DNA of 64,000 nucleotides from Gaeumannomyces sp. JS-464 (taxonomy: Eukaryota > Ascomycota > Sordariomycetes > Magnaporthales > Magnaporthaceae). A model generated the notes under the pieces. It was not told the origin of the DNA. It was given only the letters and a program-made list of their open reading frames with translations, and did not search any database. The position numbers and the translations under genes were made by a program. The number at the start of each line of letters is the position of its first letter. The stretch's first letter is position 1. The stretch is from assembly GCA_002197995.1 (NCBI GenBank), contig NGZR01000004.1, positions 868,001 to 932,000 on the forward strand, given 5' to 3'. Shown here piece by piece: positions 11,942-22,101 of this stretch.

Positions 11942-14312
11942 ATGGGACAAACGCTCTCAGAGCCCGTCGTTGAGAAGGTGCGTGCCAAGATGTCGTGTGT
12001 GCCGCCACTGCGCTCGCCGTGCGCGCGCGCTGCCTTTTCCTGGGGCCCTAGTCACCACATACCGCATCACCACAACACTGGCCTTAGGATACAAACCTCC
12101 ACAATACTGCCTTTGCCCAGCTCGCCGTTGAACCCCGACCGAATGTCCCGCGCCGCCGTGGTCCGCTCCAGTCCAGTCACTCGCGATCACCGTGGCGGTG
12201 CACCGCGCCGGCGGGCCTGGCTGGCTATTCGTCATCGAATTCTTTCCCCCCGCCTTGCCCCTCTGCGGGTTTGCCTCTTTTGGACGCTGCGCGCTGACCA
12301 CGGTTCCGACTTCGGTCCTCTTCCCCCCTCATAGGCATCGGCTCGCGGCGAGGATGAACGATTCCTCTACGGCGTCTCTGCCATGCAGGGATGGCGTATC
12401 AGCATGGAGGACGCTCACACAACCGTGCTCGACCTCCTCGCCTCTAATCCCGAGGCCGCAAAGCAACACAAGGGCAAGCTGAGCTTCTTCGGCGTATTCG
12501 ACGGTCATGGCGGCGACAAGGTAGCCCTATTCGCCGGCGACAACATCCACAAGATCGTCCAGAACCAGGACACGTTCAAGGCGGGCAACTACGAGCAGGC
12601 GCTGAAAGACGGCTTCCTTGCCACCGACCGCGCTATCCTCAACGGTACGAGAGGGAGAAAATTCCCACACGACGAACGAAAAAGCATGGGACCTTTGCAA
12701 GAGGAAGGGTGACTGCTGGTGACCGAGGTGGGCTGTTGACTGACATGGAGGTCGTGGTGCTAGACCCCAAATACGAGGAGGAGGTCTCGGGCTGTACAGC
12801 CTGCGTTGGCCTTATAACCGACGACAAGATCTACATTGTCAGTTTTCCCGAAACCGTGCTGGGCCGGCTCGCTCGGATTTGGTTTTTCCTGTTTCCGCTC
12901 ATTTCCGTCTGGCCTGCTAACCTTTCTGCAGGCCAATGCCGGTGACTCGAGGAGCGTATTGGGCGTCAAGGGCCGTGCCAAGCCTCTGTCGTTCGATCAC
13001 AAGCCGCAGAACGAGGGTACGTTATCCCGCGTCACGCTTCGCTCGTTGACGCTTTGCCCCTTAAATATTCGACCGAATGGACGCGAATCTGGGGCGAGCG
13101 TCTCCGCCCCGTAATGCCGACTCGAGTTACTAATCCGTCCCGGCCTCGCTATCGACAGGCGAAAAGGCGCGCATTACTGCCGCCGGTGGCTTCGTTGACT
13201 TTGGTCGCGTCAACGGCAACCTCGCACTCTCACGCGCTATCGGCGATTTCGAGTTCAAGAAAAGTGCCGAGCTGGCACCTGAGCAGCAGATAGTAACCGC
13301 CTATCCCGATGTTGTTGTCCACGATATGGGCGATGATGACGAGTTTCTCGTCATTGCTTGCGACGGTGAGTTCCAGAACCGCCGTTCCGCGATATCCGCA
13401 AGACCGTCGGGGGTCTTTGGTGAGGGGTTTATGTGCGCTGACAGGCCATCTTTGTTGGTACAGGTATCTGGGACTGCCAATCCTCGCAGGCGGTTGTTGA
13501 GTTTGTCCGGCGGGGGATCGCAGCCAAGCAGGACCTGGAGAAGGTCTGCGAAAACATGATGGACAACTGCCTGGCTTCCAACTCGGAGACTGGGGGCGTT
13601 GGCTGTGATAACATGACCATGATAATCATCGGCTTCCTGCGCGGACGCACCAAGGAAGAATGGTACGAGGAGATTGCGAGGAGGGTTGCGAATGGCGACG
13701 GCCCCTGTGCTCCCCCAGAATATGGTACGGACTCATCGTCTTGAAAGCTCTTCTCCGCGCGCGCAATTATCCATTCACATTATTCTTTCTTCCCCTCTTG
13801 TTTCTTTGCTTTCGCCGGGACAGCCGGGAGAAGAGTCGCCCCGCCCCTAATCGTCCGCTGCCCCGGCTTAAGTATTGTTACTGATAATACCCTATGACGT
13901 CTATAGCTGAATTCCGAGGACCTGGCGTTCATCACAACTTTGATGATAGTGACAGTGGTTACGATGTCGACATGGACAACTCCAAGGGCAAGAGTTTTGG
14001 GCTGGGCGGCTATCGGGGGCGCGTCATCTTCCTCGGCGACGGGACCGAGGTCCTTACCGACACAGACGACACCGAGATGTTCGACCAGGAGGATAAGGAT
14101 CTTGACAGCCAAGTTACCAAGTCTTCCCCTACTGCGGAGAAGAAGGAGTCTCGACAGACGGCGCCGAAGACAAGACGCCGACGGCCAAGGCAGAGGCTGG
14201 CGTCAACTCCGAGGCAAAGCCGGCCGAGGCAAAGCAGGCGCCCAAGGAGGTAAAGCAGGAAGGGCGGAGAGAGCCCGAGGCCGAGTCAAAGTCCGCCAAA
14301 GCCGCAGCGTGA
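11942..14312 (+). CDS. PTC2: Protein phosphatase 2C, PTC2/PTC3 type (seven exons)
   Basis: Metal-dependent Ser/Thr phosphatase of the fungal Ptc2/Ptc3 group, which down-regulates stress MAP-kinase and checkpoint signalling. Exons: 11942-11977, 12335-12644, 12764-12837, 12932-13016, 13159-13365, 13464-13724 and 13907-end; every junction is GT..AG and in phase, and intron 3 shows a TGCTAAC branch site. The N-terminus [12 protein letters not shown] is characteristic, with a possible N-myristoylation Gly2. Metal-binding and catalytic motifs: E37-D38 in MEDAH, D68 in [28 protein letters not shown] and GCDNMTMII. The acidic tail is GYDVDMDNS... As sequenced the frame stops at 14253 after a basic, atypical tail. 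A one-base break near 14136-14150 would restore a Lys/Glu/Ala-rich tail ending at TGA 14310-14312, giving exactly 460 codons. The first intron (357 nt) is the longest. Confidence 0.93.
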
Positions 14313-15615
14313 TTCTAGCTGTTTAATTGTCAGAAGGGCCTCTCGCTCGTGTCTCCTATTCATCAGCTAGCCATTACCTCTTCATGTTTGGTTTGCGTGT
14401 ATTCCCCCAACCTTTCATTTCAATTATTACTTTTTCCCCCTCTTGGCTGTCTGCTTGGTACGATTGGTGGGGTTTGGTCGTCTGTCGAATATATCCTTTG
14501 GTCATACTTCCTCCTCCCGCCTGACGAAACATCGCCCTTCCTACATCCTCTTGAACCCACATCCAACACGTACGGCTTTGGCTGCGGGATTTCGAACCTT
14601 CCAAATATCAACGAAACGGTCCGTTTGCTCCCGATGCCGAATCACGAATCACCTTTGCCCTACGTTCTTTTGTTTTTGTTCTTTTTCTCTATCGAACCCA
14701 TCCGTCGAACCACGGGATTGGAGTGACACTCGCACCGGCTGCCGACGGGGAAGCACCATCCCTTTTTTCGTTCCCGTTCGTTCTCACGGGAGCCGGCAAA
14801 AGTCCCATTGCTGCAGGACCGCCTAGGGACCCAGACTAGGTAGGATATGCGCGTGTTGCCTGGGTGGGTGAGTGTGGCGGCGAATCGCTCGTGTTGGAGA
14901 TACTCTGCTACCGCATCGCCCTCCCATTCCCTATATGCCGAGATGGGCTGCGCAGCAGGAGGCACGGCCTCTGACATGTGAAGCATTGGGGGTCTGTTTA
15001 GGCGTAGCTTTCTAGAGGCGGAGTACCCATAAAGAAACAAAGTCTATTATTTTTTCTAGCCTTCTGTGTTGGGGGACACCCCCAGGGCTACTGTCGTTAC
15101 CTTGATGAATACCTAGGAGCAGGTGATATGGGTGCTGTTCGTGAAACGATTCCAAGGACCAACACGCCGAAGTTATATCCTGAGCGATCATCAACCCCAT
15201 TATCGCAGTGTTTTCCGCGCACGCAAAATCCAAAATCCATGCTTTCTAAAAAGGTGCCTATCAGTTAGGATTGGCCCGAAGTTTCTATCAATGAGTTGCT
15301 TGAGACGACCGTCTTATGCGTTCGAGCAAAGCCAGTACAGTCGCTCGCTCTCGTTTCGATCCGGTGGGGCCCTGAGGGAGCATGCGAATACTTGTGTTGT
15401 AATTCATCGGCAGAACAGTTGCTGCAAGTATGAGAGTATATGAGCTCCCACCAAGCATACTAGCGCTGAATTTATATACAAATCGTGACGTTTTAGATGT
15501 GGTCTATCTTCGTTGCTACATTACATGTTCTATGTGAATATTGTACATGTCATCATGGACCACGAATGGGCTTGGTGTGAACCAAGCGCACGGTGGCTAC
15601 CTATAAAGCGTGGGG
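14313..15615. other. Intergenic region between convergent PTC2 and PPR-like genes
   Basis: About 1.3 kb made of two 3' flanks. It is T-rich near 14390-14500 and 14660-14700. No gene or repeat is recognised. Confidence 0.6.
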
Positions 15616-17970
15616 TCACCGCCGCCGTGCAGCCAGCGATGAATAATCCACCGCGAGGAGGATCGTTGGATTTGGTTCGGGTGCTTCTGTTTCTGGGACC
15701 GGAGGCGCGCGTCTGAGGACTAGGTTGATTGTGCTCCGCTGTGAGTGGGCAGGATCAGAGCCACCGGCCGCGAATTCTCGGTGATGCTGCCAGTCCGTCT
15801 CGAGGGCCGTCTTCAACAGTTGGCCTAGCGACTCCTCAGGTTGGTAACCAGCATACTTCTGGGCGAACAGCAGATCGAGAGGCACTCGACCGTCACCATC
15901 AGGCTTGGGTAGCGTCTCCGGGTTTGGGAGAGTGCTCACGAGCGAAGCGAGCGATCTCAGCCTCGCCCACCTGGCCGCGGCGTCTTCCCCCTCACTGGCT
16001 GGTTCTTCGCGGCCTAGGGCGTGCAGAACATCCCCGACCCGGCGGCGCATCCGGTAGCTCATTGAGCCCAAAGTCAGGGCTGCGTAGTGCCAGACCACAC
16101 CGACGGCCAGCGGCAAACGGGCTTTCCAGACCAGCTCAAAAAGCAAATGGTAGGTAACCTGATTGGGCACCAAGCCGGCCCGCTCCAGGCGCTCTATAAC
16201 TAGCAGGCCGACGCTTACCAGCCTCTGGGTCTTGGCGTGTCCCAATATGGTGGTATAAGTGACTACGTCAGGGTGCGCTGAGGCGGGACGGTCCGACTTG
16301 CGCATCCTTTTGACGAGAGCGAAGGCGTCCCGGAAGCGTCCGTATTGGCAGAATATGTCAATCGTTTGGTTGGCGACCCATCGAGTTAGCCACAAGTTTC
16401 GTTCGCCGTATAATCGGTCCTGGTAGTCCAGGAAATCCCGCAGACTGGTGGGCGGTTCAGTTTCCATAGCCACGCGGGCGTGGTGGGTGGCGTTCAGCTT
16501 CGCCAGCTCGCGGGCGACAGACGGCGAGTCGAGCATGCCCTTAGCGCGCATAATCCCCAGCATATACTGCCTGACCTGACCGCTCTCGATCATAGACATC
16601 ATGTACAACCATGTGCGGAAGTTGGGCGCGCAGGAGTGGGTCTCCATCGATCGTACTATGAACTCGAACCCCCCGAGATCCTTTGCCTGGGCGTAGCCAC
16701 TCAGCATGATATTGAAGGTCTCTGCGGACGGTGAGAGCCTTAGCGTATTCGTGGTAAAGTCGAAGAGGATCAGCATTTCCTGGCGCAGCGCCATGCCGTG
16801 CCGGACGTGGTAGCGGAGCGCCTTGTGAATGGCCGGCAAGGTTATCGATGAACGCGCATCTTGGTTGTTGAAGAGGTCGAGCAGCAGGGTCGAGACGACA
16901 GACACGTGGCGTGTCCGCTGGCTCGGGACGCTCCGTACCAGCTTCTCGAGACGCACATCAGTAAATGCGCGCCACATAGTCGTCGAGACCCCGCTTAGTC
17001 CAAACCTCAGGTCTGGGCACCTCCTGTGCGGTGGGAAGGCGGTGCGGAAGGCTGCTGATAGGGCCGCAGAGGGCGACCCGTCGTGGGACATGAGTGCATT
17101 CAGGTCAAGGTGACTTTGAGCATCCACCTTGTTCAGATAAGATCGGTCCTCAGCACTGAGCTCACAAGGCTGCATGTCGATGATGGCCGATTCATCATGG
17201 CCCTTGGTGACCAGCGCCAGTTGTATTGTCTCGAGGATCGCAGCAACGGCACGCTCCAGGGAGCTGGGCGGGCCGTACACAGAGATGGACATAATCGAAC
17301 CTCCCAGCATCTTGGTCCGGACAGCACAGCCAGTCGATTCCATGATGGGGTGGATTCCCATCTCCAAGTCGTCGAACAGAACCCGCTTGTCGAACCTGCT
17401 AGTGTCGGCCTGCAGGTTGACCGCCGTCCAGGTCGCCCGGTCCGGGGTGTTGTCAGACATGCGCTGTAAGAGTTCCCGCCAGTCCGCAAAGGGTCTGTCG
17501 AAGGACTGCCGTCTTTCCTGATAACGCCTTTGGGATATCACGCTCTGCCCATGCTCGTGCGCGCGGCGGTAGCTCTCTGTCAGAACTGGGAGTGGCTTCC
17601 AAGGATTGATAAGGACCGACACCCTCGAGGGGTGGGCAGGCATCGGCGCCTTCATCAGACGTTCGGCGAATGGGGGCTCCGTCCTGGGCTGCTTTGTGGG
17701 CGCTGGTGTATCTGGCGCGGGGGCCCGCTGCCTCTGCCCGCTCAGCCCGGGGCCCCGCATCGGTGGTCTCGCAGCCGACGCCATTGTCCTCTGGAGGGAG
17801 CGGCGGCACAGAGGGACAGGCCAGGACGGCTGTGAACGTGGAATACGGTGAAATGTAGCCGTTGGGGCGGGTCCGCGGCGCCGACCGGGACGGTGGAAGG
17901 GGGCCCCAGGAATCGTCGAGAGAGCCCGGAACCAGCACGATGCTTGGCGCCACGTCCCCCATGCTGACAT
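15616..17970 (-). CDS. Pentatricopeptide-repeat-like protein, probably mitochondrial
   Basis: Uninterrupted frame of 784 residues. The N-terminus is rich in Arg, Ala, Pro and Ser and nearly free of acidic residues (MSAWGTWRQASCWFRALSTI), as expected of a mitochondrial presequence. Two helical-repeat segments look like PPR motifs: SAETFNIMLSGYAQAKDLGG with the following RSMETHSCAPNF (about 415-460), and DVVTYTTILGHAKTQRLVSV followed by ERLERAGLVPNQVTYHLL (about 600-650). Fungal proteins of this kind bind organellar RNA and act in mitochondrial expression; the target is unknown. The start is uncertain: a second in-frame Met (MASAARPP) lies about 62 residues in. No intron is evident. It lies about 390 bases upstream of the start side of the next minus-strand gene's 3' end. 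Confidence 0.75.
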   Translation of the reverse strand: MSAWGTWRQASCWFRALSTIPGAPFHRPGRRRGPAPTATFHRIPRSQPSWPVPLCRRSLQRTMASAARPPMRGPGLSGQRQRAPAPDTPAPTKQPRTEPPFAERLMKAPMPAHPSRVSVLINPWKPLPVLTESYRRAHEHGQSVISQRRYQERRQSFDRPFADWRELLQRMSDNTPDRATWTAVNLQADTSRFDKRVLFDDLEMGIHPIMESTGCAVRTKMLGGSIMSISVYGPPSSLERAVAAILETIQLALVTKGHDESAIIDMQPCELSAEDRSYLNKVDAQSHLDLNALMSHDGSPSAALSAAFRTAFPPHRRCPDLRFGLSGVSTTMWRAFTDVRLEKLVRSVPSQRTRHVSVVSTLLLDLFNNQDARSSITLPAIHKALRYHVRHGMALRQEMLILFDFTTNTLRLSPSAETFNIMLSGYAQAKDLGGFEFIVRSMETHSCAPNFRTWLYMMSMIESGQVRQYMLGIMRAKGMLDSPSVARELAKLNATHHARVAMETEPPTSLRDFLDYQDRLYGERNLWLTRWVANQTIDIFCQYGRFRDAFALVKRMRKSDRPASAHPDVVTYTTILGHAKTQRLVSVGLLVIERLERAGLVPNQVTYHLLFELVWKARLPLAVGVVWHYAALTLGSMSYRMRRRVGDVLHALGREEPASEGEDAAARWARLRSLASLVSTLPNPETLPKPDGDGRVPLDLLFAQKYAGYQPEESLGQLLKTALETDWQHHREFAAGGSDPAHSQRSTINLVLRRAPPVPETEAPEPNPTILLAVDYSSLAARRR

Positions 17971-18361
17971 GATTCCCAGGGACGAGCGCTATAGCCGGAG
18001 CACCATGTTGTGTGCGTGAGGGGGGCTGCTGTGCCAAAGACAGTTGCCCGTGAGCATTGGACCTTTGGGGCAGTATCTGAGGTGGGCAGTGTGGGAAACC
18101 GGGGTCGTCAAGGTGGAGGGAAAAAAATTGGCTGCTTCAGCGCGAACTGTCGCGGTCGCTGAGCATCTCGGTGGCGGTCAAATGTGGCAGAAACCCCACA
18201 CAGTGTCCATACTCAATTGCCCTCCATGGCGTTCCATCACGTCTTGGGGCCACCCTAGGTTCCTGAGCAGCAAAGCTCTAGATGTGATACAGCGAAAATA
18301 AAATAACAGGAAAGTGTGAAGGGTATATCCAATGATGAACCGACAGCCCCCTGATTATGTC
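17971..18361. other. Short intergenic region between two minus-strand genes
   Basis: 391 bases carrying the promoter of the PPR-like gene and the 3' flank of the Mug65-like gene. An open frame in another phase (to 18037) overlaps this part but shows no domain. Confidence 0.5.
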
Positions 18362-19795
18362 CTACTTTTTCTCCCGCGTGCCCGGGGCGGCTGGACCACT
18401 ATTGTCGACACCCTCCCAAGAATCGTCCCAGCCGCACTCGCCGTCGACAGCACCGTGCGAGTGCCCCTTCTCGGCCACCTCCTTCACGTCGCTCCAGTAT
18501 TCGAGGCGCCTCACCTCCTCGTCTGCGCGCCGGAGGGCAGCCGCAAGGGCGCATTCCATTGCCGCAGCCCTGCTCGATCCTGCCTTGTCACCCTTCGCCT
18601 CCGCCTGTGTCTGGTCATGCAGTTCAGTGAGTCGCGCCACCAACAACCGGCGCGAGGTCTGAAAGACGAAGAAGCCCATGACCTCTGGCATCTTCCCTTC
18701 CAGGTTTGCGAGATCGTCCTCGTCTCCGTTCTCGAGGTAGTTCTCCAGTGCCTCGATCTTCTCTCTGTCGATGCGGCAGGCTCGCAATGCCACCAGGAGC
18801 TCCTCGACGTCTCTGATGTCTGCTTTCTCACCGCCCGCACCCCCGGTCGCTTGCGAGGCTACGCTGGCGCTGATCATGCTCCCGTGCTTGCTGCCGCTGC
18901 CGAGCCCGCTGAACTCGGCGGAGCTACGACGGCGAGCCATCTCGGCCGAGGACCTGACGGTGAAATACTCAGGTTGGAGTAGACTGCCACCGTGAGCCTG
19001 GCGGATCTGGTCCTTCTTGACGCGCCGGCGGGTCCAGGCGCGCCTGCGGACGAACGAGTTCCACCATTTTGGGCCGTGCCACGAGAACTTGTTGTGAAAA
19101 GCAAACGAGTACTCCCACCCGTCTTTATCTGTGCCCTGTTCCTCGTGGTTGACCCGCCACTCGGGCCACGCCCAATCCCAGCTGGGATCTGGGACCTGTG
19201 CCGTTCGGATATCTGTCGGACTGGGCTTGTGGGCTACGTTGGTCCAAGCCGGTGGGTCGAGGTTCCCCAGCGCTCGGGACGCGAAGAGCGGGTACCCGCA
19301 GCACAGCGCGCCGCGCTCGTTTTCGTAGAGTATGTCGATGGCCGCCGACTCGACCTCTTGTGAGCCGCCCGTCCCATCGGGATGTGCCGGGACCGCGACC
19401 GCCGGCTCAAAAGGCGTTGGTTCTGCTCCGTTTGCCAACACATTGAGCTTATGTCACCTTGGAGACAGATACACATGTGACTTACGTTCTATTGCTATTG
19501 TCGGTCCTGCCTTCGCTCCAACGTCACCCCGCCGATTAGACCTTGGCGATAGCGGGCGGTCGCCATCCGACGATTGCGGGCGGTGGGAGGCAGAGGAGCG
19601 ACGTTGCCCCGCGGTTGCAAGGGGGACCATCGAAGACGATGACGGGCCAAGCCCGGGATCGGCAAGCTCAGGACTGGCGCCGCTCTCGGGGTGGGTATCC
19701 TCCTCGACGAGGGCTATCTCGTGGTCATAATCGCTATCTTTTGGGGCAGAGGCCCGTCGCGACGTATGAGGCCTTCGTATTCTGGGCTTTGTCAT
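18362..19795 (-). CDS. DysF (peroxin/dysferlin) domain protein, Mug65-like
   Basis: Two exons, 19795-19486 and 19422-18362, joined by a 63-base intron with donor GTAAGT and acceptor CAG, give 456 residues. The N-terminus is Arg-rich and disordered (KDSDYDHEIALVEED is a conserved-looking early block). The N-terminal DysF segment starts at ILYENERG (about 133) and includes LGNLDPPAWTN and DPSWDWAWPEWRVN. The C-terminal DysF segment is GWEYSFAFHNKFSWHGPKWW followed by the basic RRRAWTRRRVKK (about 197-240). A charged helical C-terminus follows. Fission-yeast relatives are meiotically up-regulated, and DysF proteins such as Pex30/Pex31 work at membranes of the ER and peroxisomes; no membrane span is seen here. 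The exact role is unknown. Confidence 0.85.
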
Positions 19796-20887
19796 TTCTC
19801 GTGGAGTCCGGCGAATTAAGCTGTCTGGGGGGCGGCGTCAAGACCCCAGCGACATCGCGGGTGTTCGCTGGGAGAGGCCGACAATCAACCGCCTAAACAA
19901 ATTGACACGATTAATTCTGATGACGGGGGCCGTCGATGACGGGAACTACAAAGGATAAAACAGGTAGAAACAGGACAAAGAACGATTGGAAATGATTAAT
20001 GTTCAGATGTGCCCTAGGCCACCAGGTTGACCCAGGAGGCACCTGCTGGAACCTCAATCCCAGCTCGGACGAGGTTAACCGGGACGGGGGATAGTGCGAT
20101 GACGACACGAGAAAAGTCTGGGCAAGACGCCACCCTGCGAGCCAATTGAGGAACTGCCCTCAGCCTCTCTCAAGTGTGGGCCAGACAGGGCGATTGGGGC
20201 TGCAGCGCATGCAGGGCCTGCCTGCAGTTGGTCACTGGACCGGGAAATCTGCAAACAACTCAATCAAGGGACATGGAAGCGTGTGGACGGCATATTTGGA
20301 CGCTTTGGGCCGCGATCGCCCTCCAGCTGAAAAATGTGGCTTTGACGAAGAACAGTTTCAGTGCCGAATGTCCAAGCTGGAGCATTCAGGTTTTCGGTGG
20401 ACCGCCAGTGGGCAGCTGCAAACAGGGGTGCTCACTCGCATGCGGAAGCGCGTGCCCAGGTCGGGATCTCTCCACCAACGCGCATCGATGATGTAATGTG
20501 ACAGTCCCAGGGGAGCTTTCCCAGCTGGTGGTGCGACGACCACGGGAGCTGCTGGGCCGGAGCGGGAGTGAGGGAGAGGAGAAAGAGGAGGCCGCAGCTG
20601 CTGCACCTCGTTGGCTCTGCACGTCACATTGATCCATTGTTCTGGCCGCCCGTCCGGTCCCAGGCTTGATTGCCAATTAACTCATCGATGCCAACCGTGG
20701 CATGGGCCTGACCTGACCTGATCTAATAAAGACCCGAGGCCATCCGCATTCACCCCCTCATCACTCGCGCACTCCATTCCCGCTTACCCTCCATCTTCTC
20801 AAGCAAACAGAAACGAAGCTGCTATTGCCCGCGATCTACCATCCTTTTCCCCTCACCAAACTCGACTCCAGCAACAACTCGCCCGAC
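19796..20887. other. Divergent promoter region
   Basis: About 1.1 kb between the divergent Mug65-like gene and the small calcofluor-type gene. An AT-rich TCTAATAAAG element at 20722-20731 lies ~160 bases before the plus-strand start and may serve as its TATA-like box. No gene is seen. Confidence 0.5.
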
Positions 20888-21659
20888 ATGTCCAAGTCCA
20901 GGGTCCCCATGATGCTCGGCCTTGCCGGCGCCGGTGGCATTGGATACTACCTGTATCAGTCTGGTGGAAACACGAAGGTCGCCCAGAAGCAATTCGAGCG
21001 TAGGTTCCCGTCATGATCATTGAGGGAGACGGTTCCTCGCCCGGAAGCGACTCACTAACATGAACATCCTCGCCGAGCAGACGACATGCACAGCGCATCA
21101 GCCAAAGTCAAGAGCGAGCTGCCAGGACGCGGAAAGGAGGCTGAGAAGGAGGCCGAGAGACTCGGCGCACAAGCCGGTGCCAAGTTTGACACTGCTGTAA
21201 GACTGATGAGCCTTTTTCTTTTTTTCTCGTTTTCCCTCCAGTTTACATATTTGCACTTTGCCGTCGCTATCACCATTGATCACATCACGGTCACCCCACA
21301 CACCTCGCTGGGCAGGGGAGCTTTCCCCACATCCGTCGTTTATTAGCGCTTGCAGCATCCCAGCCCCGAGGCATTGCCGCTGGTGGCATGCGGTTGGCCA
21401 GCAAGCAACCCCTGCTCGGCTTTAGTGTTCAAATCAACTCAACACGCAGAAATCTCCGATGGGGCCGATCTGATACTGACCTCCAACTCCGTCATTCCTT
21501 CAGGCTGCAAATGCGAAGGCAGAGGCTGCGAAGCTGGAGGCCTATGCGAAAGACGCCAAGGCCGGAGCGATGAAGAAGGTGGACGAGTTCGACCGCAAGG
21601 TCGAAGATGGCGCGGCCAAGGCTAAGGGCGGCATTTCTGGCTGGTTTGGCGGAAAATAG
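20888..21659 (+). CDS. Small calcofluor-white-hypersensitivity-type protein (three exons)
   Basis: Exons 20888-20999, 21081-21196 and 21504-21659 encode 127 residues; junctions (C|GTAGGT..CAG, T|GTAAGA..CAG) are in phase. The N-terminus MSKSRVPMMLGLAGAGGIGYY contains a short hydrophobic Gly/Ala segment that could anchor it to a membrane, probably mitochondrial or ER. The rest is a Lys/Glu/Ala-rich amphipathic helix with 11-residue periodicity (KAEAAKLEAYAKDAKAGAMK) and ends in GISGWFGGK. Proteins of this pattern are annotated in fungi as calcofluor white hypersensitive protein, a name that comes from a yeast cell-wall phenotype; the molecular role is not established. The second intron is long (307 nt). 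The ATG at 20888 is preferred over an upstream in-frame CTG/ATT-like extension. Confidence 0.82.
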
Positions 21660-22101
21660 CAGGATATGCGCTGGATCTGACCACCAAGTTTTTTTTCCTG
21701 GTCGTCCCAACTCAAGTCTAATGTTTGATTCACTCGATGATTTCTCCGCCTCTGCTCTTCGTCTTTATGCCCTCCAAAGGGCAAGGGCTGTTTGATACAA
21801 GGGACGGGCTGAACGCCAATTTGAAGCCTCTCACAGACCAAACTAAACAAAGAACTGTATTTGGCCGCAACGTCATCTTACCGCGATCCGTTTCTTGCGA
21901 CATGGAGGCCGCGTTGGCAGCAAGGCGGGAGTGGGGCCGCTACTTGCAGAAAGGTGGAGACTTCGATGCTCTGCAAGGTCGACGGAAATATTTGGAGTCG
22001 GGCCAGGCAGATAACACACCGCGCGACGAATCTCATTTTCGTCCACAGCGTCCCGCAGCATCGCCGTGCCGGGCCCTCGACGCCCTGCAACGACCCCCAA
22101 T
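21660..22101. other. Intergenic region between small protein gene and PRP6
   Basis: About 440 bases holding the 3' flank of the small gene and the PRP6 promoter. No other feature is recognised. Confidence 0.55.
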
